Shown here piece by piece: positions 41,660 to 51,200 of a stretch of DNA of 64,000 bases (the first letter of the stretch is position 1; every line of letters begins with the position of its first letter). The stretch spans positions 1,868,914 through 1,932,913 of the forward strand of contig NZ_LUKD01000001.1 in the NCBI RefSeq assembly GCF_001592745.1, in the 5' to 3' direction. Source of the DNA: Bdellovibrio bacteriovorus (lineage in GTDB: Bacteria > Bdellovibrionota > Bdellovibrionia > Bdellovibrionales > Bdellovibrionaceae). The notes under the pieces are model-generated. The model was not told where the DNA came from and searched no databases. It worked only from the letters and a program-made list of their open reading frames with translations. The translations under genes and the position numbers were made by a program.

Positions 41660-42829
41660 TTACTCTGTTTTGGGCTCCTTGCGAAGAACAATTTCGGTCA
41701 GCTCACAATATGTTCCTAGACGAAGTCGCGGCCCCCAATAGCCCGTTCCCTGATTGACATAGAGCTGCATACTTCCAATGCGGTAAAGCCCTTTGGCGTA
41801 ACGCTCAAAAAAGACAATCAACCAGTTCCAAGGAAAGAACTGACCACCGTGGGTGTGACCTGATAGCTGCAAATCAACGCCCAAAGCCTGGACTTTAGGT
41901 GCCAGAGACGGCTGATGAGACAAAAGAACCTTAAAGCTATTCTCGTTAAACTGCTTTTGTACGCCGGCTAAGTCAGGACCCTCTTCCCGAAAGTGCAAGG
42001 CGGCGGGATCGGGAATGCCTGCCATCTGTAAGGTGGCCGATCCGAATCCAATATTTTGAACCTCATTGATCAACACTTTAAAACCAATATCGCGGAAAGC
42101 CTGTAAGCCTTTTTGCGCATTCCAGTAGTACTCATGGTTTCCCGGAACGTAGTAAATGCCGTGCTCTGCTTTCAAATCCTTAAGCATGTTGAACTCTGCT
42201 TCATGCTTTTCCACGAAGCTATCCAGAATGTCGCCGGTGAATACGATCATATCTGGTTTCAAACTCGTGGCCTGTTTCACCAGTTTTTTCACGAACGAGG
42301 GGGAAAGGCTGGGGCTGATGTGAAGATCGGTGATATGCAAAATGCGTAGGCCTTCTAAATCCTTTGGAAGATTTTTAAAAAAGACCGGCACTTTTTTTAG
42401 ACGAGGGCCCACCTGGATGACGGCGTTTCCAAAAATCAAAAACACCAGAGGAAGGCCCAGCATCGCAAACGTCGCCTGCGAGCTGTATAAGTTCCCAAAT
42501 GGAGAAGGCATCGCCCATTTTTCCACAAAAGCAAAGACGTCACGTAATATGACTAAACTCACAAGGAAATTAATGTACGCCATCACCGTCAAAGAGCCAT
42601 CGAGAAGGCGATCTCGCCAAGGGCGATGGTCTAAATTCTTTTCTTTCCAAAAGAAAAGAAAGGTCCCTATGACCAAGGCAAAGAGGAATGCCAGCAATAG
42701 AATGACGGCGGCAGTTCCCACCCAGGTAAAATCCGTAAAGCGCGTTAACTGGTGGGATACATAGATAAAAATGAGCAGAATAAAAGAGCTGGCGAGCGTG
42801 CGAAATAAACCCATAGGACTTCTTACCAT
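41660..42829 (-). CDS. Membrane-anchored calcineurin-like metallophosphoesterase
   Basis: 389 residues from the ATG at 42829 (AGGT upstream); a longer frame to 42910 adds 27 atypical residues. Five or so hydrophobic segments occupy the first 150 residues. The metallophosphatase domain follows with all metal motifs: ILHITDLHISPS, VFTGDILDSF, YVPGNHEYYWN, LLSHQPSL and LSGHTHGGQ. This matches the YkuE/YaeI group of membrane phosphoesterases, some of which act on lipid-linked substrates. It is divergent from the acyl-CoA synthetase-like gene and ends 11 nt before recX starts. Confidence 0.88.
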   Translation of the reverse strand: MVRSPMGLFRTLASSFILLIFIYVSHQLTRFTDFTWVGTAAVILLLAFLFALVIGTFLFFWKEKNLDHRPWRDRLLDGSLTVMAYINFLVSLVILRDVFAFVEKWAMPSPFGNLYSSQATFAMLGLPLVFLIFGNAVIQVGPRLKKVPVFFKNLPKDLEGLRILHITDLHISPSLSPSFVKKLVKQATSLKPDMIVFTGDILDSFVEKHEAEFNMLKDLKAEHGIYYVPGNHEYYWNAQKGLQAFRDIGFKVLINEVQNIGFGSATLQMAGIPDPAALHFREEGPDLAGVQKQFNENSFKVLLSHQPSLAPKVQALGVDLQLSGHTHGGQFFPWNWLIVFFERYAKGLYRIGSMQLYVNQGTGYWGPRLRLGTYCELTEIVLRKEPKTE

Positions 42830-42921
42830 GGTGACCTGCCTTTGCACAGTCCAATGTAAAAACACACGTCGGAGTCCTGTAGAAAGAATGATAAATTTAT
42901 AGAGTCGCACTGGGAGGTCCT

Positions 42922-44610
42922 ATGAGTTTCCGCAGCGAATTCGAACAGGCGAGGGATTTTTTAATTTTACACCGTTCTGATTACGACTACGCCTACTCAC
43001 ATTTTGAGTGGCCACGTCTTGAGGAGTTCAATTGGGCCCTTGATTATTTCGATCCCATGGCTGAAGGCAACGACAAGACGGCTCTTTGGATTGTCAGCGA
43101 AAACGGGGACGAACACAAATACAGTTTCAATGAGCTTTCACAGCGCTCAAACCAGGTTGCCAATTATTTGCGCCAGCACGGCGTGCAAAAAGGTGATTCG
43201 ATATTCTTGCTGATCGAAAACGATGTGGCGTTGTGGGAACTGATGTTAGGCGCAATGAAGGTCGGAGCCGTTCTTGTGCCGAATAATCCTTTGCTATCGC
43301 AACAAGAACTTTCAGACCGTCTGAATCGCGAGCAGATTAAAGTGATCGCGACAACAAAAAAGCACTCTGATAAATTCTCAGTGAAAGGAACAAGTGTTCT
43401 TTCACTGATCGTCGACGGTGAAGTGGCGGGATGGAGATCATTTTCTGAATATCAAAAAGAAAGTGCGGACTTTGAAGGTGAGGGGCGCACAAAAGTCAGC
43501 GATCCTCTTTTTAGATACTTCACTTCTTCAAGCAGCGTAAAACCTCGCATCGTTGAGCATAGTTATGGTGGCTTCCCTATTGGGCACCTCTCGACGATGT
43601 ACTGGATCGGTTTACGCCCTGGAGACGTTCACTTTGGTGTGAATTCAACGGGGTGGGCGATGCATGATTGGAACAATTTTATTGCTCCTTGGAATGCAGA
43701 GGCGACGATTTTTATTTACAAACAAGAGCGCTTCAACGCGAAAACTGTATTAGATGCATTGTCAGAGTATCCCATCACGACATTCTGTGCGCCGCCTACG
43801 GTATGGCGTCTGCTAATGCATGAAGATATGGCTTCCTACAAAGTGCAACTTCGCGAAGCCGTCAGTACTGGTGAAGCGCTAAGTGCAGAGGTGATTTCAA
43901 AAGTCTATAAGGCGTGGAAACTGTTTGTACGCGATGGATACGGTCAGACAGAAACGCCCACTATTATCGGGATTCCCCCTGAAGAAAAAGGGGCTTTCGG
44001 CACGATGGGTAAACCTTTACCTGGATTTAAAATTGCGCTTTTAGATGAGAAGAAAAACTTAGTGGATGCGGGTGAAGTTTGTATCAGTCTTGAAAACCAA
44101 CCTTTGGGACTTGCTTCCGGAGCCGGAGGTGACAGTGGTTACTTCCACACTGGAGATTTAGCTTATCACGATGATTCGAATAATTATTCATTCTCGGAAC
44201 GAGTCGACGGCTTGTTTAAGTCTTCAGACTATCGCATCAGTCCCCACGAATTGGAGTTTGTTCTTAAAGAATTTCCTGCCATTCGCGAAGCCGTCGTGAT
44301 TCCAAGTCCAGATCCCATCCGAGACTCTGTTCCAAAAGCACTCGTGGCTCTTATCAAAGGTGTTGAGCCGACCAAAGAGCTTGCTCTGGACATCATGAAC
44401 TTTGCGCGTACGCGATTGTCCCCATTTAAGCGCATTCGCCGGGTTGAGTTCACTGAGATCGCCATGAACACTCATGGAGAAATTTTGAGGTCCGAACTAG
44501 TTGCCCGCGAGAGGGATAAAGTTCACTCTGGAGAGAAATCCCCTTACGAGTTCTGGGAAGAAGACGCAAAAATCAGCATTCCCGATGCATGGGCACAAGA
44601 GCTTCCATAG
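42922..44610 (+). CDS. Acyl-CoA synthetase-like protein with degenerate adenylation motifs
   Basis: 562 residues with the whole ANL fold of medium-chain acyl-CoA synthetases. GYGQTETP and HTGDLAYHDDSNNYSFSERVD are recognisable. Two core motifs are altered: the P-loop, usually TSGTTGxPK, reads T201-S-S-S-S-V-K-P-R209, and the C-terminal GKI motif reads G519-E520-I, so the catalytic lysine is replaced by glutamate. Efficient acyl-adenylate formation is doubtful, although the thioester half-reaction does not need that lysine. GGGAGG precedes the ATG. No frameshift or stop suggests decay. Confidence 0.85.
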   Translation: MSFRSEFEQARDFLILHRSDYDYAYSHFEWPRLEEFNWALDYFDPMAEGNDKTALWIVSENGDEHKYSFNELSQRSNQVANYLRQHGVQKGDSIFLLIENDVALWELMLGAMKVGAVLVPNNPLLSQQELSDRLNREQIKVIATTKKHSDKFSVKGTSVLSLIVDGEVAGWRSFSEYQKESADFEGEGRTKVSDPLFRYFTSSSSVKPRIVEHSYGGFPIGHLSTMYWIGLRPGDVHFGVNSTGWAMHDWNNFIAPWNAEATIFIYKQERFNAKTVLDALSEYPITTFCAPPTVWRLLMHEDMASYKVQLREAVSTGEALSAEVISKVYKAWKLFVRDGYGQTETPTIIGIPPEEKGAFGTMGKPLPGFKIALLDEKKNLVDAGEVCISLENQPLGLASGAGGDSGYFHTGDLAYHDDSNNYSFSERVDGLFKSSDYRISPHELEFVLKEFPAIREAVVIPSPDPIRDSVPKALVALIKGVEPTKELALDIMNFARTRLSPFKRIRRVEFTEIAMNTHGEILRSELVARERDKVHSGEKSPYEFWEEDAKISIPDAWAQELP

Positions 44611-44681
44611 GGAAAGTGTCTCAAATTTGTTTATTTTTCTAACTGCTTTGTAAGGCGTTTCTTTGTTAACATCCTGCTAAG

Positions 44682-45482
44682 ATGTTAATCGTGAAACACT
44701 TAATCTTGACTGCATTTTGCGTAACACTTTGTCAGCTTGCACAAGCTGAAACAAAGATCTGTGAACGCCGCTACAAGGTCACTGTCAACAATCAGGCCCC
44801 TTCATTTGTGCCTGATGTTCAGAAAGGCGGTAAGGGTCTTTCTTTTGATTTGATTAAGGTGATTGAAGCCCGTATGGGTTGCACGATGACTTTGAATCCG
44901 GTGGAGTTGCCGCGCGCTTTTGAAGATTTTAAAAGTTCACGCACAGATATTTTTGCTTTTGGAACTTCCGATGAAGAATGGTCAAAGCCAGGTCGATTCA
45001 TTCCATTGTACAAAGCGGCTCGTCTTCTGGTCGTCAGTAACTCTGTCTATGATCCTAAAAAAAGCATCCAAGATTATTTGAAAGATCCGCGCATCAAGTT
45101 TGCGGATCAGACTGGTGGTCGATTCTTTTATCTTCCAGCGGAATCTGAAAGTCTGGAAAAACAACGTCGTGTAATTCGCAGTCCTCGTCCCGAGCATCTT
45201 TATGACTTTCTTAAAGATGGCCGGGCACAAGCGATGTTTTCTTCGGCGGTCTTTAATAAATATTTTGTCGACAGCAAAGACATGCATAACAAAGTCTCTT
45301 TTATTCGCGATCCAAAAAATAAAATTGAAATTGGAATTTACGTTTCCAAGCGTCGTGTGACGCCGACAGAGTTTCAAGAACTTCGTAAAATCATTAAAGA
45401 CCTACAAATCGAAGGGGCTTTCCGTGATATCGTGTCTCGTTACGTGTATCCGGAAGATCTGACTTATTACGAAGATTTGTAA
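44682..45482 (+). CDS. Periplasmic solute-binding protein (SBP family 3-like)
   Basis: A 266-residue exported protein. The signal peptide ends CQLAQAETK. The mature domain follows the family 3 plan: an early strand and KGLSFDLIKVIEARMGC, then FEDFKSSRTDIFAFGTS, a hinge, and KFADQTGGRFFYLP. No ABC permease or ATPase gene is nearby, so it may be an orphan receptor or a remodelled periplasmic sensor. A GTG three codons inside is an alternative start; neither has a strong ribosome-binding site. Confidence 0.8.
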   Translation: MLIVKHLILTAFCVTLCQLAQAETKICERRYKVTVNNQAPSFVPDVQKGGKGLSFDLIKVIEARMGCTMTLNPVELPRAFEDFKSSRTDIFAFGTSDEEWSKPGRFIPLYKAARLLVVSNSVYDPKKSIQDYLKDPRIKFADQTGGRFFYLPAESESLEKQRRVIRSPRPEHLYDFLKDGRAQAMFSSAVFNKYFVDSKDMHNKVSFIRDPKNKIEIGIYVSKRRVTPTEFQELRKIIKDLQIEGAFRDIVSRYVYPEDLTYYEDL

Positions 45483-45510
45483 GAGGGTCGATAAGACTTC
45501 TTAAATATTT

Positions 45511-45615
45511 CCCATCACAAGCTACTGAATTTCCCCTTATTCAACGTGGGTCCATCTGATCCGAGTTCGTAAGAGTCTTCGAAAAATTACGAACACCGTG
45601 TGAGCTGTGATGGGA
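45511..45615. ncRNA. Candidate structured RNA or complex terminator
   Basis: TCCCATCAC-A-AGCT (45511-45524) pairs with AGCT-GTGATGGGA (45603-45615), giving 13 bp with one bulge. Inside is a second perfect helix, GTTCGTAA (45565-45572) with TTACGAAC (45587-45594). The plus strand continues with TTTTAAAA. It could be a small RNA, a 3' element of the solute-binding gene, or a 3' element of the small peptide gene on the other strand. No known family recognised. Confidence 0.35.
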
Positions 45616-45628
45616 TTTTAAAAAATAA

Positions 45629-45697
45629 TTAGACGGCGGCGACCAAGGTGTCCGCTATGTAGACAAGAGTTGCTATTATCATCATCCACTTCAACAT
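45629..45697 (-). CDS. 22-residue single-TM micropeptide
   Basis: A tiny reading frame on the minus strand begins with ATG at 45697, preceded by the strong Shine-Dalgarno GGAGGT with a 5-nt spacer, and ends in TAA. The peptide starts MLKWMMIIATLV and ends LVAAV: almost entirely hydrophobic, with one lysine and one aspartate. It probably forms one membrane helix. A longer in-frame version from 45844 lacks a ribosome-binding site. No family recognised; the evidence is the ribosome-binding site plus composition. Confidence 0.5.
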   Translation of the reverse strand: MLKWMMIIATLVYIADTLVAAV

Positions 45698-45847
45698 GGT
45701 TGACCTCCGCTTAAAGAAGATGCGGGAGTTCTGCACCAAAGTCGAATCGCTAATTTTGATTGAAGGTATAAGAGATTCTTTGGCAATCCCGTGACGCCGT
45801 TCATTTTGCTTTGCAATAAAAAATGGGACAGCGTAGTTCTTCAAATC

Positions 45848-46327
45848 ATGCGCACATTCTTAAAACAGCTGGCGATTCTCTTTGGTATTGGACGTTTTCC
45901 GAAAGGACCTGGAACGGTCGCGACTTTAGCGACGATTCCTTTGGTGATTTTGCTTTGGAAAACGGGGCCGCTGATCTATATGGCAGCGATTGTTTTGCTG
46001 CTCCCAGTCGGAATTGCTGCCTGCGAAGTTTATGAGCAGGATAAGGGCGGTCACGATCACAAAGAGATCGTAATTGATGAGGTTTTAGGTTTTTTAATTA
46101 CTATGGTCTGGTTGCCTTTGACATGGCAGGCCATTTTAATCGGTTTTGCACTGTTTAGATTGCTGGACATTACAAAGCCTTTATTCATAGGATATTTAGA
46201 TAAGAAGATCCAAGGAGGTCTTGGAGTGATGGTGGACGATGTGGCCGCGGGGATAATTGCGAGTCTCATCATGCAAGTTCTCTACACTCAAACCAACTGG
46301 TTGGGCTCTCAGGTTTTGGTGCCGTAA
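45848..46327 (+). CDS. pgpA: Phosphatidylglycerophosphatase A
   Basis: 159 residues from the ATG at 45848; the longer frame from 45791 adds 19 unlikely residues. PgpA signatures are GIGRFPKGPGTVATLATIP near the N-terminus, KEIVIDEVLGFLI with the catalytic acidic residues, and VMVDDVAAG near the C-terminus, in a membrane protein of three or four TM segments. It dephosphorylates phosphatidylglycerophosphate to phosphatidylglycerol. cinA follows after 2 nt and recA after a short gap. Confidence 0.94.
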   Translation: MRTFLKQLAILFGIGRFPKGPGTVATLATIPLVILLWKTGPLIYMAAIVLLLPVGIAACEVYEQDKGGHDHKEIVIDEVLGFLITMVWLPLTWQAILIGFALFRLLDITKPLFIGYLDKKIQGGLGVMVDDVAAGIIASLIMQVLYTQTNWLGSQVLVP

Positions 46328-46329
46328 CG

Positions 46330-46830
46330 ATGTCACTGAATTCTGAAAAGCTTCAAGAACTCATTCGATCCCTTCGCGACCAAAAACTCACAGTGGGTTT
46401 TGCGGAAAGTTGTACTGGAGGTGCACTTTCGGCTTTTTTAACAGAGCAGCCTGGCATATCCGACATCTTTTTAGGCTCTGTGGTTTCTTACTCTAACGAG
46501 GCGAAGGAGGATCTTCTGGGGGTCCGTCGAGACACTCTCATGCAAGAGGGTGCGGTGAGCGAAGCGGTCGCTCGTCAAATGGCGCACGGAGTGCGTCGAC
46601 AGCTTAAAACTGATTGGTCTGTGGCAATCACAGGTATTGCTGGTCCGAGTGGTGGAACACCCACAAAGCCAGTAGGAACTGTCTGCATTGCTATTGCTGG
46701 ACCGGCCTTTGAAGATTCACGAAGACTGTTGTTTTCGGGAGATCGCAAAGCCATCCAGAATGCATCGGTCGACTATTCAGTGAATTGGCTGTGTGAAGCG
46801 CTGGACGCTTCTTTGAAATCTCGACAATAA
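46330..46830 (+). CDS. CinA-family nicotinamide-nucleotide amidohydrolase (C-terminal domain only)
   Basis: A 166-residue stand-alone CinA C-terminal (PncC) domain: VGFAESCTGGALSAFL, GSVVSYSNEAKEDLLGV and ITGIAGPSGGTPTKPVGTVCIA. This enzyme deamidates NMN in pyridine-nucleotide recycling. The N-terminal MoaB-like half of full CinA is absent, which is common. The pgpA-cinA-recA order is found in many proteobacteria. Confidence 0.93.
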   Translation: MSLNSEKLQELIRSLRDQKLTVGFAESCTGGALSAFLTEQPGISDIFLGSVVSYSNEAKEDLLGVRRDTLMQEGAVSEAVARQMAHGVRRQLKTDWSVAITGIAGPSGGTPTKPVGTVCIAIAGPAFEDSRRLLFSGDRKAIQNASVDYSVNWLCEALDASLKSRQ

Positions 46831-46866
46831 AAACGGCCTCGGCCAGAACATTTAACATTAAAGAGT

Positions 46867-46882
46867 CGTAGCAAGTGCTACG
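46867..46882 (+). promoter_or_regulatory. Inverted repeat in the recA leader
   Basis: CGTAGCA-AG-TGCTACG lies just before GAGAGAGGA, the recA ribosome-binding site. It may be an operator or a leader hairpin. No TTAC-N3-GTAA LexA-type box was seen near it, in keeping with what is known of B. bacteriovorus, where recA is reported not to be LexA-controlled. Confidence 0.4.
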
Positions 46883-46897
46883 AGAGAGGAACAACAG

Positions 46898-48025
46898 ATG
46901 GCAAACGCTTCTGTAGACGGCAAAGTGAACGGCGAAAAATCTAAAGCTTTGGAGCTAGCAGTTTCTGCTATTGAAAAGCAATTCGGTAAAGGTTCGATCA
47001 TGCGCTTGGGCGCAAACGAAACTCTCGTGAAAGATGTTGAAGCAATCAGCACAGGTGCTTTGAGCTTGGATATCGCTTTGGGTATCGGTGGTCTTCCAAA
47101 AGGTCGTATCGTAGAAATCTACGGTCCAGAGTCTTCTGGTAAAACAACTCTTTGCTTGTCCGTGATCGCTCAAGCTCAGAAAAAAGGCGGCGTTGTCGCT
47201 TTCGTCGATGCGGAACACGCATTGGACGTTAACTATGCTCGTAAATTGGGTGTTAACACTGAAGATCTTTTGATCTCTCAACCAGACACGGGTGAACAAG
47301 CTTTGGAAATCACAGAGACTCTAGTTCGCTCTGGCGCGATCGACGTATTGGTTGTCGACTCCGTAGCGGCGTTGGTTCCTCGTGCAGAGATCGAAGGTGA
47401 GATGGGTGATTCTCACGTAGGTCTTCAAGCTCGTTTGATGTCTCAAGCACTTCGTAAATTGACTGCGGCTATCAACCGTTCCAACACACTAGTTATCTTC
47501 ATCAACCAAATCCGTATGAAGATCGGTGTTATGTTCGGTAACCCTGAAACAACAACAGGTGGTAACGCTTTGAAATTCTACTCTTCAGTTCGTTTGGATG
47601 TACGCCGTGTAGGCGCGATCAAAAACGGTGAGGACGTCACTGGAAACCGTACGGCAGTGAAAGTTGTGAAAAACAAAATGGCTCCTCCGTTCACTAAAGT
47701 TGAATTCGACTTGATGTACGGTGAAGGTATTTCTGAAGAAGGTGACTTGTTAGACTTAGCGGTGACTGCAAACTTGGTTGAAAAATCAGGTGCCTGGTTC
47801 TCTATGAATGGTGAGCGCATGGGTCAAGGCCGTGATGCTGCAAAAACATTCTTGAAAGAACATCCGGAGTACATGACTGAACTTCGCGCGAAAATCTTGG
47901 CAGCGAATGGTATCGGTAAATTGTTGGTTGATGCTAACGGCAACAACGGCGAAGACCACGAAGGCACAGAGCCGGTTGAAGCAGAAGAAGCAGCACCTAA
48001 AAAATCAAAAAAAGGTAAGCACTAA
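46898..48025 (+). CDS. recA: Recombinase RecA
   Basis: A 375-residue recombinase forming ATP-dependent filaments on single-stranded DNA. Walker A is GPESSGKT (residues 76-83); [24 protein letters not shown] (in parts) covers the L2 region. The C-terminal tail is acidic then lysine-rich ([13 protein letters not shown]). GAGAGGA precedes the ATG. Codon use is highly biased. A strong terminator follows. Confidence 0.99.
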   Translation: MANASVDGKVNGEKSKALELAVSAIEKQFGKGSIMRLGANETLVKDVEAISTGALSLDIALGIGGLPKGRIVEIYGPESSGKTTLCLSVIAQAQKKGGVVAFVDAEHALDVNYARKLGVNTEDLLISQPDTGEQALEITETLVRSGAIDVLVVDSVAALVPRAEIEGEMGDSHVGLQARLMSQALRKLTAAINRSNTLVIFINQIRMKIGVMFGNPETTTGGNALKFYSSVRLDVRRVGAIKNGEDVTGNRTAVKVVKNKMAPPFTKVEFDLMYGEGISEEGDLLDLAVTANLVEKSGAWFSMNGERMGQGRDAAKTFLKEHPEYMTELRAKILAANGIGKLLVDANGNNGEDHEGTEPVEAEEAAPKKSKKGKH

Positions 48026-48054
48026 TTTTTTTGATTTATTGATTCAAAATCAGG

Positions 48055-48086
48055 AAGCCCCGTCGAAAGACGGGGCTTTTTTTTTT
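48055..48086 (+). terminator. Rho-independent terminator
   Basis: AAGCCCCGTC-GAAA-GACGGGGCTT is followed by a run of T. It ends recA. Confidence 0.93.
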
Positions 48087-48234
48087 AACTTCTGCCTGGG
48101 GCTTTCAATACGAACTTACCTTGAAAATACGGTAATTTAAGGTGAAGACTTCTCCGATAAATATTAAAAGTTACCCACACTTGCACTTTAAGCTGATTTA
48201 ATCCGATTTGAACAAGATTCAGTTAAAAACTGCT

Positions 48235-48261
48235 CTAAGTTTCTCCGAACTCTTCCGATAG
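48235..48261 (+). promoter_or_regulatory. Sigma-28-like promoter abutting MAT fibre 1
   Basis: CTAAGTTT (48235-48242), exactly 11 nt, then TCCGATAG (48254-48261) fit TAAAGTTT-N11-GCCGATAA at 6 of 8 positions each. The ATG at 48263 is 1 nt past the -10, and a second ATG is at 48269, where transcription from this promoter would begin, implying a leaderless mRNA. A further TCCGATAA lies at 48153-48160 without a clear -35, which could instead give a conventional leader. Confidence 0.45.
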
Positions 48262-48262
48262 A

Positions 48263-51200
48263 ATGAATATGAATTACTCCGGTACGTATCTTCTCATATT
48301 GGTACTTCTTTGGAATTGCTTCGCAATGGCTGCGCCTAAGTATTTCACGTATCAAGGTCGCATCGTTAAATCTGATGGAACTGCCTTAGAATACGGGAAC
48401 GTCAGCTTTCTTTTTGAAATTACTAATCCCAATGGCACTTGTGTGATTTACCGTGAACAAAAAGACGGTATTAACATGCAAAGCTCAAAGGGTGTCTTTG
48501 ATGTTCCTATCGGAAGTGGAACGAAGTTGTTCCCAACGGATCCTTTGTTTTCTTTGTTAGATGCTTTCAATAATTCAGAATCGCAAAATTGTGCAGGAGG
48601 CGCGACATATTCTCCTTTATCAGGGGACGGGCGTCTGCTGAAAGTGCAATTTCACGATGGAACGGGCTGGAAAGTCATCGATCCACCAAATGAAATTCGT
48701 ACCGTGCCTTTTTCAGCGTTTGCTCATTCGGCAGAAAAGCTGGGCGATAAATTAGCGAGTGATTTCCTTTTAAAAAACAGCGTCGCTTCTTGTTCGGCGG
48801 GACAGTATCTGACATTTGATGGAACAAGTTTTACTTGTCAAAACGATGCTGGTGGAGCTGGTGTGGTTTCAGACGTCAACGTCACGGCTCCACTTACAAA
48901 GTCGGGCACGGCATCCATTCCGGTGATAGGAATTTCAGTTGGAACCACAGCGGGAACTGTCGCCGCGGGAAATGATGCTCGGTTCAGCGATGCCAGAATT
49001 CCTACGGGAACAGCAGGTGGAGACTTAAGTGGGACATATCCAAATCCTTCTGTAGCTAAAATTCAAAATGTCGCGGTGTCTTCGGTGGCTCCTACTTCCG
49101 GTCATTTCTTAAAGTTCGACGGTGCTCAGTGGTTGTCGTCGGCAATCACGATGTCGGATGTTGCCAATTTAAATACGACTTTAACAAATTATCTGACGAC
49201 ATCTGCGTTTAATACGGCAGTGGGAAGTGCGAACTGTGCGGCCCACCAAACTCCTTATTGGAATTCCGTTTCAGGATCTTTCCAGTGTCAGTCGATCAAC
49301 GTTTCTGTTGCTGGTGACGTCAGTGGCACGATCGGTGCGGTGGTTGTAAATAAAATCAAAGGCGTGACGGTTGATACGACCGGCCTTACGACAGGACAAG
49401 TTCTTAAATATGATGGCACGAAATGGGCGCCAGCTTCGGATAGCAATGCGGGCGGCACAGTCACGAATATCGCGACGGGCACTGGTTTAAGCGGTGGACC
49501 TATCACTTCAACGGGAACTATTTCGCTTGCGAATACGGCGGTGACGGCGGGTTCATATGGTTCTACAACTCAAGTTCCTACCTTCACGGTGGATGCTCAA
49601 GGTCGTTTGACGACGGCAGCGAATTCTGCGATCGCGTTTCCAGTTTCAAGTGTGGCGACCAAAACAGGTGCGGTGACTTTAGATTATGGTGATATCAATA
49701 ACGCCGCTTCAAAGTATTTCACCTATCGTCCAAACAACGTTTCTTGTAGCGATGGACAAACCTTGAAATGGATTAACGCAAGTTCTCGTTGGGAGTGTGC
49801 GAATGACACTTCTTCGGGTGGTACCGTCACTAATATTGCAACAGGCACAGGATTAAGCGGTGGTCCTATTTCCTCAACGGGCACTATTTCCTTAGCGAAC
49901 ACCGCAGTGACAGCCGGTTCTTATGGTTCAGCAACCCAAGTTCCCACTTTCACGGTAGATGCTCAAGGCCGTTTGACGACCGCATCTAATGCTGCCATAG
50001 CTTTTCCGGTAACAAGTGTTGCTTCTAAAACAGGTGCGGTGTCTTTGGATTATGGAGATATCAATAATGCCGCTTCAAAATATTTAACTTATCGCCCTAA
50101 CAACGTGGCTTGTTCTGACGGACAGACTTTAAAATGGGTTAACGCCAACTTGCGTTGGGAATGTGCGAATGATGTCGATACGTCTTCAGGTGGAACTGTC
50201 ACCAATATTGCTACGGGAACGGGACTTAGCGGTGGACCGATTACATCTACGGGAACAATTTCTCTAGCGAACACGGCGGTAACGGCAGGTTCTTACTCTC
50301 GCGCTAATATCACGGTCGATGCTCAAGGTCGTCTGACAGCCGCGAGTAATGGGGCCGCTGTAAATCTTGGGACCGAAGTGACGGGAACTCTTCCGATTGC
50401 TAACGGTGGTACAGGACAAACGACTGCGACGGCAGCGTTTAACGGTTTATCGCCAGCCACGACGAAAGGTGATTTGATCGTCAACGATGGAACAAATGAT
50501 GTTCGTTTGCCTGTAGGAACAAACGGCCAAGTGCTTTCTGCAAACTCTGCTCAAGCTTCTGGTTTGCAGTGGATCACTCCAACTAACGGCACGGTGACAA
50601 ACGTAACAGGTACGGCGCCGATCGCTGTGTCGTCTGGTTCAACAACTCCTGCCATTTCAATCAATGATGCGACGACTTCGACGAAAGGTGCTGTGCAAGT
50701 CGGTGCGGGGCTTTCTGTCACTTCCGGTACAATCAGTGCGGATCCGGTGAATTTCCCTGCAACGGTTCCTGTTTCTAAAGGTGGTACGGGATCGACATCC
50801 TTAACGGCCAATAGACTTCTAGCTTCGAATGGCACTGGCTCTGCTGTGATTGCATTTAACTGTGCTAACGGTCAAATGGTGACGTTTGATGCAACGGGAT
50901 TGATGACGTGTACTTCATTCGTAAATAGCAGTGTGATTTTAAATGGCGGAAATTCCTTCGGCGCCAACGCCACTATTGGAACCAACGATGCTTACGCGCT
51001 GGGTTTTGAAACAAGTGGGGCGACTCGCATGACAATTCTTTCGGGCGGTAACGTCGGTATCGGCACGGCTTCACCTGGAGCAAAACTTCATGTCAGCGGT
51101 GGAACAGCGACAATCGAGAACTCGGGTGGCGAAGCCTTGATGATAAATAGACCGAATGGAACCTTTGGATATTTGAACTTCACAACATCAGGTGCGCGTC

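Noticed and set aside
45629-45844. Longer 71-residue version of the small membrane peptide
   Set aside because: No ribosome-binding site at its start and no protein-like N-terminus; the internal ATG at 45697 has an ideal GGAGGT.
46831-46897. LexA/SOS box for recA
   Set aside because: No TTAC-N3-GTAA motif; the inverted repeat CGTAGCA/TGCTACG does not match, and recA in B. bacteriovorus is reported to be outside LexA control.
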